A DNA stretch of 9,004 bases, from assembly GCA_029239415.1 (NCBI GenBank), contig JAQZAY010000140.1, positions 1 through 9,004 of the forward strand, given 5' to 3'. The notes beneath the pieces were generated by a model that saw nothing but the letters and a program-made list of their open reading frames with translations, made no database searches and was not told the DNA's origin. The translations under genes and the position numbers were made by a program. The DNA is from Pseudomonas sp. Lineage in GTDB: Bacteria > Pseudomonadota > Gammaproteobacteria > Pseudomonadales > Pseudomonadaceae. Below are positions 1 to 6,250 of this stretch, in pieces. Numbering within the stretch: the first letter of the stretch is position 1; each line of letters opens with the position of its first letter.

Positions 1-186
1 CAGGGCTGACCGCCATCATTATCCCCAGGCAGCGCGCTCTCACCCTCTGGCTTGTCCGGCAGGGTTGCGGGCGCTTTGTCGGTGCCGCGCAAATCGATGG
101 CGCCATCGATGCTGCCGGGGCGTGATTGGCCGGGCTCAGGCGACTGGGGTGGCAGCGGGGCGTGCTTGTCGCCCGTGCGGCTGTCG
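1..186 (-). repeat. Direct repeat, left copy
   Basis: This stretch aligns with 3627-3815 in the same orientation. Counting by hand gives 23 mismatches over 186 bases plus one 3-base gap, about 88% identity. The longest exact block is 34 bases (94-127 against 3720-3753). The similarity stops at about 186, some 13 bases before the end of the GH65 gene. The two copies bracket the kinase and GH65 genes. Confidence 0.85.
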
Positions 187-221
187 TGTTCGACGGGATC
201 AATGGTGGTCGCCACGAACAT
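1..221 (-). pseudogene. Truncated second copy of the small proline-rich exported protein (signal peptide lost)
   Basis: Reading leftwards from an ATG at 221, 73 codons are open. The last two bases in the window (TG) would become TGA with one more base, as in the paralogue at 3626-3937, so the stop lies just outside. From residue 13 the product (HDSRTGDK, PGSIDGAIDLRG, LPDKPEG, ALPGDNDGGQP) matches the C-terminal 64 residues of that 103-aa protein almost throughout. The paralogue's signal peptide and mature N-terminus are absent. They are replaced by a dozen unrelated residues read from the last codons of the GH65 gene, which this frame overlaps by 23 bases. No Shine-Dalgarno site precedes the ATG. 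The simplest reading is a gene fragment left by duplication or insertion. A translated cytoplasmic peptide cannot be excluded, because the reading frame has stayed open despite about 12% nucleotide divergence. Function unknown. Confidence 0.6.
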
Positions 222-2568
222 CAGCGGTGGGCGTCGGGCAATCGATCACCCGCGCTTCTCCTGGCTCAAGGCGTGAGCGTTGCCCGTTATGGAGGATATC
301 GAGCGCTGGCGCGCCAGCCTCCAGCTCGACGCTGAGCTGGCGCTTGTGCAGGCGAACCCGAACGTGCCGGCCGTGGAAGCGCAGTCTCAGGCTGACATCG
401 TCCAGCGCCGCCGGGATGGCAGGACGAAGCTGCAGGGCGTCGCAGGTGGGGTAGCAGCCCAGGTAGTGCCGCTGCAGCACGTCGACGGTGCCGCCCATCG
501 CGGCGAGGTGGACGCCTTCGAGGGTTCCGCTGCCGGCGGGGGCGTCGAGATCGGTTCGAATGCAGTCGCAAAAGTGTGACCAGGACGCCTCTGGCTGCAG
601 ATGGGCAAGCGCGCCGGCGCAGACCAGTTTCGACAGGCTTGACTCATGGGTGATCCGCGCCAGGTGAAACGCCGCGGTTCGTTGCATGGCCGCGTCATCG
701 AACGCGTAGCCCATCCTTGCGCACAAGCGTTGCAGCTCGAGCGGCGTGAGCAGATAGAACAGGGTGAGGACATCTGCCTGCTTGGCCAGCTGGTAGCAGT
801 CGGTGCAGTCATGGCGCGCTTCCAGCAGCCAGTCCAGGCGCGGTCCACCGTTTTTTTGCCAGTTCGGCGGCGAAGCCGCCAATCGCTCGTAGCCGTCGAA
901 CTGGTTCAACACGCCGTCCTGCAGAAAGGGCAGGTAGATCTTTTCGGCGATCGCGGTCCAGCGCGCTGGCTCGCCTTCGCCCAGTGCCAGGCGCTGCTCG
1001 AGTGTCGTCCGTGCGTGTGCGGGCAGGTGGTCCAGCATCAGGCGTGCCTGAAACAGCACCCAGGCGGCCATGACGTTGGTGTAGGCGTTGTTGTCCAGGC
1101 CCGGGTGCTCGTTGCCGGGGTAGGCATTGTGGTATTCGTCGGGCCCGATCACGCCGCGAATCATGTAGCGGTTGGCGTCTGGGCAATACACCACGAAGGT
1201 GGCCCAGAACCGCGCCACCTCGATCATCAATTCGGCACCGACGCGTATCAGCCAGTCGGTATCGCCCGTTGTCAGGTAGTGCTGCCATGCGTCATACGCC
1301 ACGGCGCTGCCGATATGCCGTTGCAGGCAGGTAGGGTCGGCCATCCAGCGGTTGGACAGTGGATTGAGCCGCCAGGGCGGTGTCTGCTCTGTGCCGCTGC
1401 GGGCGCTGCGCCAGGGGAACATCGCGCCTTGGTAGCCCGCCTCGCGGGCGCTCATTTTCGCCGTCTCGAGACGGCGGTGGCGATACGCGAGCAAGCGTTC
1501 GCTCACCTGCGGGAAACGGCTGGCCAGAAAGGGCAAGACGAAGATTTCATCCCAGAACACTTGGCCGAAATAGCCTTCTTGCCAGCCGCGTGAGGGCAGG
1601 CCTTGGTCGCAATCGTCCCGGAGCATTGGACTGCTCTGCAGCACCTGCCAGATGCCTAGCAGCAGCGGTGTGTTCAACGTCTCGTCAGCGAAGCCAACCT
1701 GTACCTCGTCCCAGAGCGCTTGCCAGCGCTGCGCATGCTCGCTGCGCAACGACTCGAACGGCGCTGTTGGCATGAGCGGCGCTATCGCGGCCAATGACTG
1801 CGGTATCTCGTGGCCTAGCAGTACCCGCACCCGTTTTTCGATCACGAACGACGCGCCGCTGAGCTGCCAGGTGGCCTCCTGGATCAGGCTGCCGTTATCC
1901 ATGTGCGTGGCCCAGCGGTTTGGCGGCGTCACCAACTGGCAAGCCACTGCCACGTCTTCACCGCAGGCCGGCAGACGGGCACGCACGGCCCAGAAGCCGT
2001 TTTCGTGATGGATCGCTTCCTGTAGCTCAAGGCGTCTGCCCTCGTATGCCCGGTCGCGCTCGATCAAGTGGTTGGCGGGGCAGGTGTCGAGGCTCGACTT
2101 TACATACAGACGATCGAGCGGCTGTTCGCAGTCCAGCTCCCAGCGCAAGACCACCAGGGTAGGGTCGGCCATGCTGACGAAGCGCTCTTCCTTGAGCTCG
2201 CAATAGCGCCCGCCAAGCCGTAGCCGCATGACGCGCCGCAGCACCGATGACTGCACGTCGACAGATTGCCGGTACGCCTCGACCGCGCCGCCGAACCACG
2301 ACGTGCCATCGGTTGAAAAGGTAAGGCCGAAGGGGTCGGGCAAGTTGACCAGTGATTCGATGCGCGTCGGCTGGCCGTTTACCTCGCGCAGCGCGTTGTC
2401 GTACCAGCCGGCGCGGTACAGCCCTGGGTAGTGCTGTGTGCCACCGCTTGAAAAAGCGGCTTCCGGAGCGCTCGCGCGCCAGCACAAGACGCCGTTCCCC
2501 AGCGACAACAGCGCTTCCCGGCGGCGCTCGTCGGCGCTGTCATAGTGATCGAATACCAGTTCAGCCAT
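199..2568 (-). CDS. GH65-family glycoside phosphorylase/hydrolase (maltose/trehalose/kojibiose phosphorylase type)
   Basis: A 789-aa protein of typical GH65 length. Family order is visible: an N-terminal beta-sandwich (about residues 1-270), a helical linker, an (alpha/alpha)6 barrel (about 300-710) and a short C-terminal beta domain. Motifs are FWDEIFVLPF (338-347), GPDEYHN (475-481) with E478 in the position of the family's catalytic acid, KQADV (596-600), HESSLS (641-646) and GSGTLEGVHLAAMGG (679-693). The KQADV and HESSLS motifs line the phosphate site in known phosphorylases, which favours phosphorolysis of an alpha-glucoside. Some GH65 members hydrolyse instead, and the substrate (trehalose, maltose, kojibiose, nigerose, glucosylglycerol or other) cannot be read from motifs. 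There is no signal peptide, so it is cytoplasmic. ATG 2568 is preceded by AAGGAAG (2579-2573). It overlaps the kinase stop codon by 8 bases, indicating translational coupling. No beta-phosphoglucomutase gene, the usual partner of GH65 phosphorylases, is present in the window. Confidence 0.9.
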   Translation of the reverse strand: MAELVFDHYDSADERRREALLSLGNGVLCWRASAPEAAFSSGGTQHYPGLYRAGWYDNALREVNGQPTRIESLVNLPDPFGLTFSTDGTSWFGGAVEAYRQSVDVQSSVLRRVMRLRLGGRYCELKEERFVSMADPTLVVLRWELDCEQPLDRLYVKSSLDTCPANHLIERDRAYEGRRLELQEAIHHENGFWAVRARLPACGEDVAVACQLVTPPNRWATHMDNGSLIQEATWQLSGASFVIEKRVRVLLGHEIPQSLAAIAPLMPTAPFESLRSEHAQRWQALWDEVQVGFADETLNTPLLLGIWQVLQSSPMLRDDCDQGLPSRGWQEGYFGQVFWDEIFVLPFLASRFPQVSERLLAYRHRRLETAKMSAREAGYQGAMFPWRSARSGTEQTPPWRLNPLSNRWMADPTCLQRHIGSAVAYDAWQHYLTTGDTDWLIRVGAELMIEVARFWATFVVYCPDANRYMIRGVIGPDEYHNAYPGNEHPGLDNNAYTNVMAAWVLFQARLMLDHLPAHARTTLEQRLALGEGEPARWTAIAEKIYLPFLQDGVLNQFDGYERLAASPPNWQKNGGPRLDWLLEARHDCTDCYQLAKQADVLTLFYLLTPLELQRLCARMGYAFDDAAMQRTAAFHLARITHESSLSKLVCAGALAHLQPEASWSHFCDCIRTDLDAPAGSGTLEGVHLAAMGGTVDVLQRHYLGCYPTCDALQLRPAIPAALDDVSLRLRFHGRHVRVRLHKRQLSVELEAGAPALDILHNGQRSRLEPGEARVIDCPTPTADVRGDHH

Positions 2569-3517
2569 CGAGCTTCCTTACCTGCGGATGAAGTGCCTGC
2601 GCATGCTTGTCCACCTGCGCGGGCGTCGGGTAGGCCGGTTGCGAGCCGTAGCGGGTGACAGCCAGGTCAGACGCCGCCACCGCGCGGCAGGCGGCGTCCA
2701 GTGGCGTGAAGCCCTGCAGCAATGAAATGGCCAGCACCCCGGTGAATGCATCGCCCGCGCCGGTGCTGTCTACCAGGGGAACAGCGCCGCTGGGGATGTG
2801 GCAGGTCTCTCCAGCGTGTGCCACGACCGCGCCGCCATCACTGAGTTTCACGCACGCGATGCTGACCCCGCGCTGGCAGATCTGCCGCGCCGCGTGTGCG
2901 GCTTGCTCAAGCGTGTCCACCGCTGCATTGACCAGGGTCGAGGTTTCTTCACGGTTGGGCGTGACCGCGGCAAGGCCATCGAGCCACCCAGGCTCGACGC
3001 GCGGGGCAAAGGAGGGGTCCAGCACCACCGGTATGCCGCCATGCCTGGCTGCGCTGATCGCCCGGCTGGCGACCCAGGCGGGGATTTCGCAGTCGATCGT
3101 CAGGCAAGCAGGGCGCGGTGCGCCGACGATGCGTGCCAGCATGTCCTCGACTGCCTGTTCGTCCCAGTCATCATTGGCGTTGCCGGAAAGGACGATCTGC
3201 TTTTTGCCCTCTGGCGCAACCATGATCATGGAGACGGCGGTCGGGGCGCCTGGCGACCGGGAAACGCCCTGGATGTCGACCCCCGCCTGGCGCAGGGGTG
3301 CCAGCGCCTGCTCTGCCAGGTCGTCGTCGCCGACCCTGCCCAGCAGGCGGCTGTCGAGGCCGAACAGTTTGCCGAGGAAGGCTCGGTTGGCGGCCTTTCC
3401 GCCGCCTAGCCGGCGAAAGTCATGCGCCAACAGGGTTTCGGCCTGGCCTGGCGCCTCGTCGACCCTCACTTGGAAGTCGGCATTGATGCTACCTAGGGAT
3501 AACAGAACGGCAACCAT
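2561..3517 (-). CDS. PfkB/ribokinase-family carbohydrate kinase
   Basis: A 318-aa ATP-dependent sugar kinase of normal family length. Landmarks are an N-terminal LSLGSINADF strand, the GGGKAAN glycine-rich signature (38-44), TPNREE (186-191), and the C-terminal PfkB signature DSTGAGDAFTG (250-260). In that signature D256 is the expected catalytic base and GAG forms the anion hole. The end, TRYGSQPAYPT (288-298), resembles the ribokinase close. The phosphorylated sugar is not predictable. Ribokinase-like folds act on ribose, fructose, tagatose, 2-keto-3-deoxygluconate, nucleosides and others. It is the promoter-proximal gene of a two-gene unit with GH65, so it probably phosphorylates a sugar or acceptor released by that enzyme (inference). 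ATG 3517 was chosen because GGAG lies 9 bases upstream. A TTG at 3532 would add five residues but has no site. No signal peptide; cytoplasmic. Confidence 0.92.
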   Translation of the reverse strand: MVAVLLSLGSINADFQVRVDEAPGQAETLLAHDFRRLGGGKAANRAFLGKLFGLDSRLLGRVGDDDLAEQALAPLRQAGVDIQGVSRSPGAPTAVSMIMVAPEGKKQIVLSGNANDDWDEQAVEDMLARIVGAPRPACLTIDCEIPAWVASRAISAARHGGIPVVLDPSFAPRVEPGWLDGLAAVTPNREETSTLVNAAVDTLEQAAHAARQICQRGVSIACVKLSDGGAVVAHAGETCHIPSGAVPLVDSTGAGDAFTGVLAISLLQGFTPLDAACRAVAASDLAVTRYGSQPAYPTPAQVDKHAQALHPQVRKLDG

Positions 3518-3526
3518 GTACGTCGG

Positions 3527-3530
3527 CTCC
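3527..3530 (-). promoter_or_regulatory. Ribosome binding site of the PfkB kinase
   Basis: GGAG on the minus strand, 9 bases before ATG 3517. It overlaps the alternative TTG start (TTGGAG), so it can only serve the downstream ATG and decides the start in its favour. Confidence 0.6.
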
Positions 3531-3625
3531 AACCGGGCGTTTCCAGGACAGACCCAGGGTTGACACCGATGGTTCGATGCGTTCGACCCGGTGGGAGGAT
3601 GGCATCGAGGCCTGGCTTGGCCGGC

Positions 3626-3937
3626 TCAGGGCTGGCCCCCGTCATTATCCCCAGGCAGCGCACTCGCACCCTCCGGCTTGTCCGGCAGGGGTGCGGGTGC
3701 CTTCTCCGAACCACGCAAGTCGATGGCGCCATCGATGCTGCCGGGGCGTGATTTCCCAGGTTCAGGCGGCTGGGGTTGTGGCAGCGGCGCATACTTGTCG
3801 CCCGTGCGGCTGTCGATTTCATCCGCCGGGGCGCGGTCGATGTCCTTGTTCTGGGGGGCTTGGCTGTCGGCGATAGCGGGGCAGGTGGCGCAGAGCAGCA
3901 GGGCCAGCGCGGCACCAGGCAGGGTCTTGGTGTTCAT
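3626..3937 (-). CDS. Small exported proline-rich protein of unknown function
   Basis: A 103-aa protein. Residues 1-24 form a Sec signal peptide: a short positive start (MNTK), a hydrophobic core (ALALLLCATC) and a likely signal peptidase I site after AIA (about residue 24). The cysteine at residue 16 sits in LLLC, not a proper lipobox, so a lipoprotein is unlikely. The mature part (about 79 aa) is polar and low-complexity, rich in Pro, Asp, Gly and Lys. It contains PLPQPQPPEPG, GSIDGAIDLRG and a C-terminal ALPGDNDGGQP, and looks disordered and periplasmic. ATG 3937 is chosen because GAGGAC lies 7 bases upstream and the signal peptide starts there. An in-frame ATG at 3997 would add 20 residues in front and bury the signal. 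I do not recognise the family. Part of it is repeated at 1-186. It lies 109 bases downstream of the esterase gene on the same strand. Confidence 0.75.
   Translation of the reverse strand: MNTKTLPGAALALLLCATCPAIADSQAPQNKDIDRAPADEIDSRTGDKYAPLPQPQPPEPGKSRPGSIDGAIDLRGSEKAPAPLPDKPEGASALPGDNDGGQP
3627..3815 (-). repeat. Direct repeat, right copy
   Basis: This is the coding sequence for the C-terminal 63 residues of the small proline-rich protein, repeated at 1-186 with about 88% identity. Relative to the left copy it has one extra codon (PLPQPQPPEP here, PLPPQSPEP there). The in-frame indel indicates that both copies were under coding constraint for some time. Confidence 0.85.
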
Positions 3938-4028
3938 CTTGAGAGTCCTCGAGCGTTCATCGCACGGTAAAGGCTGGACCCCGCTCATTGAGCCCAACCC
4001 TCAGGCCTGTGAAAGCCATCTACAAGAC

Positions 4029-4044
4029 CGCTGCTTGCGCAGCG
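4029..4044 (-). terminator. Small GNRA-loop hairpin after the esterase gene, possible weak terminator
   Basis: On the minus strand the sequence CGCTGC-GCAA-GCAGCG forms a 6-bp GC stem with a GCAA tetraloop, 2 bases after the esterase stop codon. It is followed by GTCTTGTAG, only a poor T-tract. It could attenuate readthrough into the small proline-rich gene or stabilise the mRNA 3' end. Confidence 0.3.
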
Positions 4045-4046
4045 CA

Positions 4047-5345
4047 TCACACGCCAAAGGGAAACGTGTCCGCTTCGTCGCTGCGCGTCTGCGAGACCGG
4101 CAACGGCGTGACGGCGCGGGTTTCTTCGAGCCATACCAGCGCATCGAACTGCGCGCTGAGCATGGCCTCGAAATAATGGCTTTGCCGTTCCGTGGCAGGC
4201 CGGTAGATCACCCCGATCGCCCGTTCCAGCAGGGGGGTGGCCAAGGCCTTGCGCAGGTCGTCGCGTGCCTCGGCGCGCCAGTCGGTGAGCGAGGCGGGGA
4301 CGCCGGCCTGGAGAAACTGCTGCTCCCAGCTGTGTGCCAGTGACGGGCGCACCTGCATGACTTCGCCTTCGCCGTCCCAGTCGCTGGCGGCCATGACGTG
4401 GCCGCGGTCGGTGCTCATGCCGATCAGCACGGCATCCCGGCCATAGGCCGCACGGCACAGCCGCCCCAGGTTGATCTCGCCGCGCCGGCCCATGGCCGTG
4501 GCGGCGGCGTCGCCGATGTGCGAGTTGTGCGCCCAGACCACGGCTTTCGCACCGTTTCCACGATGCGCGACCAGGGTCTGCAGGGTCTCGAACATGTGGG
4601 TGTCGCGCAGGTTCCAGGACTGCACCGAGCCCTTGTACATGGCGCGGTAGTACTGCTCGGCGGCGCGGATCACCTTGGCATTCTGCAGCGCATCGAAGAA
4701 GGCTTCGTCGTTGCTGGCGAACCGGGTCAGGCGTTCGGCCAGCAGGCGCTGCAGTTGCTCGACGACGGCTTCTTCACAAGGTGTCAGGCCGTCACGTTCG
4801 ACAAAATGCCCGTACAGCGCCGGGTCGTCCTGCCAAGGCGTCAGGCAACCGTAGCGCTTGCGGGCTTCGTGGGCGAGGTCTGGATCGGTGCGGTCGAGGT
4901 AGGCAAGCACTTCGCTGATCGAGTTCCTCAGGCTGTAGATATCCAGCCCTCGAAACTCGACCTTGTCCTCATCGGCAAGCGCCTGGTTGTGGCGCTGCAG
5001 CCATCGGTTGAAATCGGCCACCTCGCTGTTGCGCCACATCCAGGACGGAAAACGGGCAAAGGCTTGCTCGTTCGGGGCGCCCGCACCCGTGCCGCGGACG
5101 AAGCGGTCGATCTGGCCGGCGTCTGGCCAGTCGGCTTCCACCGCGACGATGGTGAACCCGTGTGCTTCGATCAGGCGCTGGGTGATCGCGGCGCGGGTCC
5201 TGTAGAAATCGCTGGTGCCATGGCTGGCCTCGCCGATCAGCACGACCTTGGCATCGCCATAGCGGTCGAACAGCGTGGCGAATGCTGGCGAGTCCAGGGG
5301 CGGAAGTGGCTCGGCGTATTGTCTAAGCAACGATTGGATGTTCAT
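4047..5345 (-). CDS. Erythromycin esterase-superfamily hydrolase (EreA/EreB-like)
   Basis: A 432-aa protein, close to the usual length of Ere enzymes. The catalytic set is recognisable: GEASHGT (38-44, E39 and H42), VEADWPD (69-75, E70), SWMWRN (101-106) and WAHNSHIGDA (271-280, H273 and H276). These match in order and spacing the E43/H46/E74/H285/H288 residues described for EreB, so the enzyme should be an active metal-independent hydrolase. True EreA/B open the macrolide lactone ring. Most chromosomal relatives have unknown substrates, so macrolide resistance is not established here. There is no signal peptide; cytoplasmic. ATG 5345 is preferred because GGAG lies 6 bases upstream. In-frame ATGs at 5357 and 5369 would add four or eight residues, but the outer one lacks a clear site. 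It is divergent from the DUF998 gene across a 164-base gap. Confidence 0.88.
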   Translation of the reverse strand: MNIQSLLRQYAEPLPPLDSPAFATLFDRYGDAKVVLIGEASHGTSDFYRTRAAITQRLIEAHGFTIVAVEADWPDAGQIDRFVRGTGAGAPNEQAFARFPSWMWRNSEVADFNRWLQRHNQALADEDKVEFRGLDIYSLRNSISEVLAYLDRTDPDLAHEARKRYGCLTPWQDDPALYGHFVERDGLTPCEEAVVEQLQRLLAERLTRFASNDEAFFDALQNAKVIRAAEQYYRAMYKGSVQSWNLRDTHMFETLQTLVAHRGNGAKAVVWAHNSHIGDAAATAMGRRGEINLGRLCRAAYGRDAVLIGMSTDRGHVMAASDWDGEGEVMQVRPSLAHSWEQQFLQAGVPASLTDWRAEARDDLRKALATPLLERAIGVIYRPATERQSHYFEAMLSAQFDALVWLEETRAVTPLPVSQTRSDEADTFPFGV

Positions 5346-5509
5346 TTGCTGCTCCATCGTCTTGTCCATGACTGAGGTTCAACCATAACGCTGTGATGAT
5401 GGGGGGCAATTGAAATAGTGATGCAAGGGGCATGTTCGGACTGGCGGTATGGCTTACGCTGATCCCCCAAGGGAATTCATCAATCAAGACCACAAGGAAG
5501 TGTTGCGCC
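5346..5509. promoter_or_regulatory. Divergent intergenic region between the esterase-like and DUF998 genes
   Basis: These 164 bases must hold the promoters of two divergent genes. No hexamer pair close enough to the sigma70 consensus stands out on either strand, and there is no obvious dyad operator. The DUF998 ribosome site AAGGAAG is at 5494-5500. Confidence 0.4.
5352..5355 (-). promoter_or_regulatory. Ribosome binding site of the esterase-like gene
   Basis: GGAG on the minus strand, 6 bases before ATG 5345. It lies inside the longer alternative reading frames that start at 5357 and 5369, and it supports the shorter start. Confidence 0.55.
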
Positions 5510-6142
5510 ATGAAGACCATTGACCAGGCGTTGTTGAAGTCGGGGCTGCTGATCCCGGCCTGGCTGTTCATCGGGGTGGCGCTGACGGCGCTGGCCTATC
5601 CGGGCTACAGCCATCTCGACCAGGCCATGAGCATGCTGGGGGCGCAGGGCGCGCCTACCCATGGGTTTTCTGCCTGGATGAACAATGTTCCGCTGGGCGT
5701 GTTGTTCGTGCTGTTTGCCGTAGGGGTTGCCAGGCGCTTCGCGGGATCGTGGCTGGCGTTGCTGAGCGCGGGGTTTGTCTTGCTGCATGGCTTGGCGAGC
5801 CTTGGGACGGGGTACTTCCCTTGTGATGCGGGATGTCAGCCGGCGGTGCCTTCGCGGGCGCAGATGGCGCATAACCTGGCGGGGCTGGTGATGTTCGTTT
5901 CGCTGACGGTCGCGATGTTGCTGTGGGTGTTCATCGGCAAGCGGCAGTTGGGATCGCTTGGGTTCGCGGTGTTTTCGGCGCTGTGCGTGGTCGGGTCCGT
6001 CGTAACGGTATCGATGATGGGCAAGGCGTTGGATGAAGGACATCTGTTTGGGTTCTATCAGCGGCTCAACTATGGGGTTTGTGTGCTTTGGGTGGCTGCT
6101 TTGGCGGTGATGGCGTTGCGGGGCAGGGAGGAGGGTAAATGA
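5510..6142 (+). CDS. DUF998 family integral membrane protein
   Basis: A 210-aa hydrophobic protein with six predicted transmembrane helices at about 12-30, 61-76, 82-100, 122-142, 149-170 and 187-203. Between helices 1 and 2 it has the family-like YPGYSHLDQAMSMLG (30-44). After helix 3 it has GYFPCDAGC (101-109), whose two cysteines could form a periplasmic disulfide, followed by the conserved-looking AHNLAG (120-125). The molecular function of DUF998 is unknown. ATG 5510 is chosen because AAGGAAG lies 9 bases upstream and the N-terminus then leads directly into helix 1. An in-frame ATG at 5432 would add 26 residues with no supporting ribosome site. It is a single gene, divergent from the esterase-like gene and convergent with the glycosidase-like gene. 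Confidence 0.85.
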   Translation: MKTIDQALLKSGLLIPAWLFIGVALTALAYPGYSHLDQAMSMLGAQGAPTHGFSAWMNNVPLGVLFVLFAVGVARRFAGSWLALLSAGFVLLHGLASLGTGYFPCDAGCQPAVPSRAQMAHNLAGLVMFVSLTVAMLLWVFIGKRQLGSLGFAVFSALCVVGSVVTVSMMGKALDEGHLFGFYQRLNYGVCVLWVAALAVMALRGREEGK

Positions 6143-6199
6143 ATTATCTTCCTTATCTGCCGGCGCTCCCGACACACATCACTCAGCCTTCTTCGAGTT

Positions 6200-6240
6200 G
6201 CCTGTCGCGTAGGCCCTGCCGACTTGCAGGGACTACAGGC
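6200..6240. terminator. Nested inverted repeat between convergent genes, probable bidirectional terminator
   Basis: The inner stem CCCTGC (6214-6219) pairs with GCAGGG (6226-6231) across a 6-base loop. The outer arms are GCCTG (6200-6204) with CAGGC (6236-6240), and TAG (6210-6212) with CTA (6233-6235), with a 5-base bulge on the left. It sits 58 bases after the DUF998 stop codon and 10 bases after the glycosidase-like stop codon on the opposite strand. There is no T-tract on either side, so a Rho-independent terminator is not proven. The position between converging genes favours a shared terminator or mRNA-end structure. Confidence 0.4.
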
Positions 6241-6250
6241 AGGTCCGCCC

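Noticed and set aside
646..1593. Long plus-strand open frame of 315 codons opposite GH65
   Set aside because: It is antisense to a gene with clear GH65 motifs. Such frames arise from GC-rich third positions, and its product shows no recognisable domain.
2655..3563. Plus-strand open frame of 302 codons opposite the PfkB kinase
   Set aside because: Shadow of the kinase gene, whose PfkB signatures fix the true frame.
3938..3997. 20-residue N-terminal extension of the small proline-rich protein
   Set aside because: It would place polar residues before a good signal peptide, and GAGGAC is correctly spaced only for ATG 3937.
4398..5375. Plus-strand open frame of 325 codons opposite the esterase-like gene
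   Set aside because: The Ere catalytic motifs lie in the minus-strand frame; the plus frame has no family features.
5432..5509. 26-residue N-terminal extension of the DUF998 protein
   Set aside because: No ribosome site at ATG 5432. A strong AAGGAAG precedes ATG 5510, where the first membrane helix begins soon after.
5480..6175. Minus-strand open frame of 231 codons opposite DUF998
   Set aside because: Its product is an Arg/Gln/His-rich string typical of an antisense shadow, while the plus strand encodes clean transmembrane helices.
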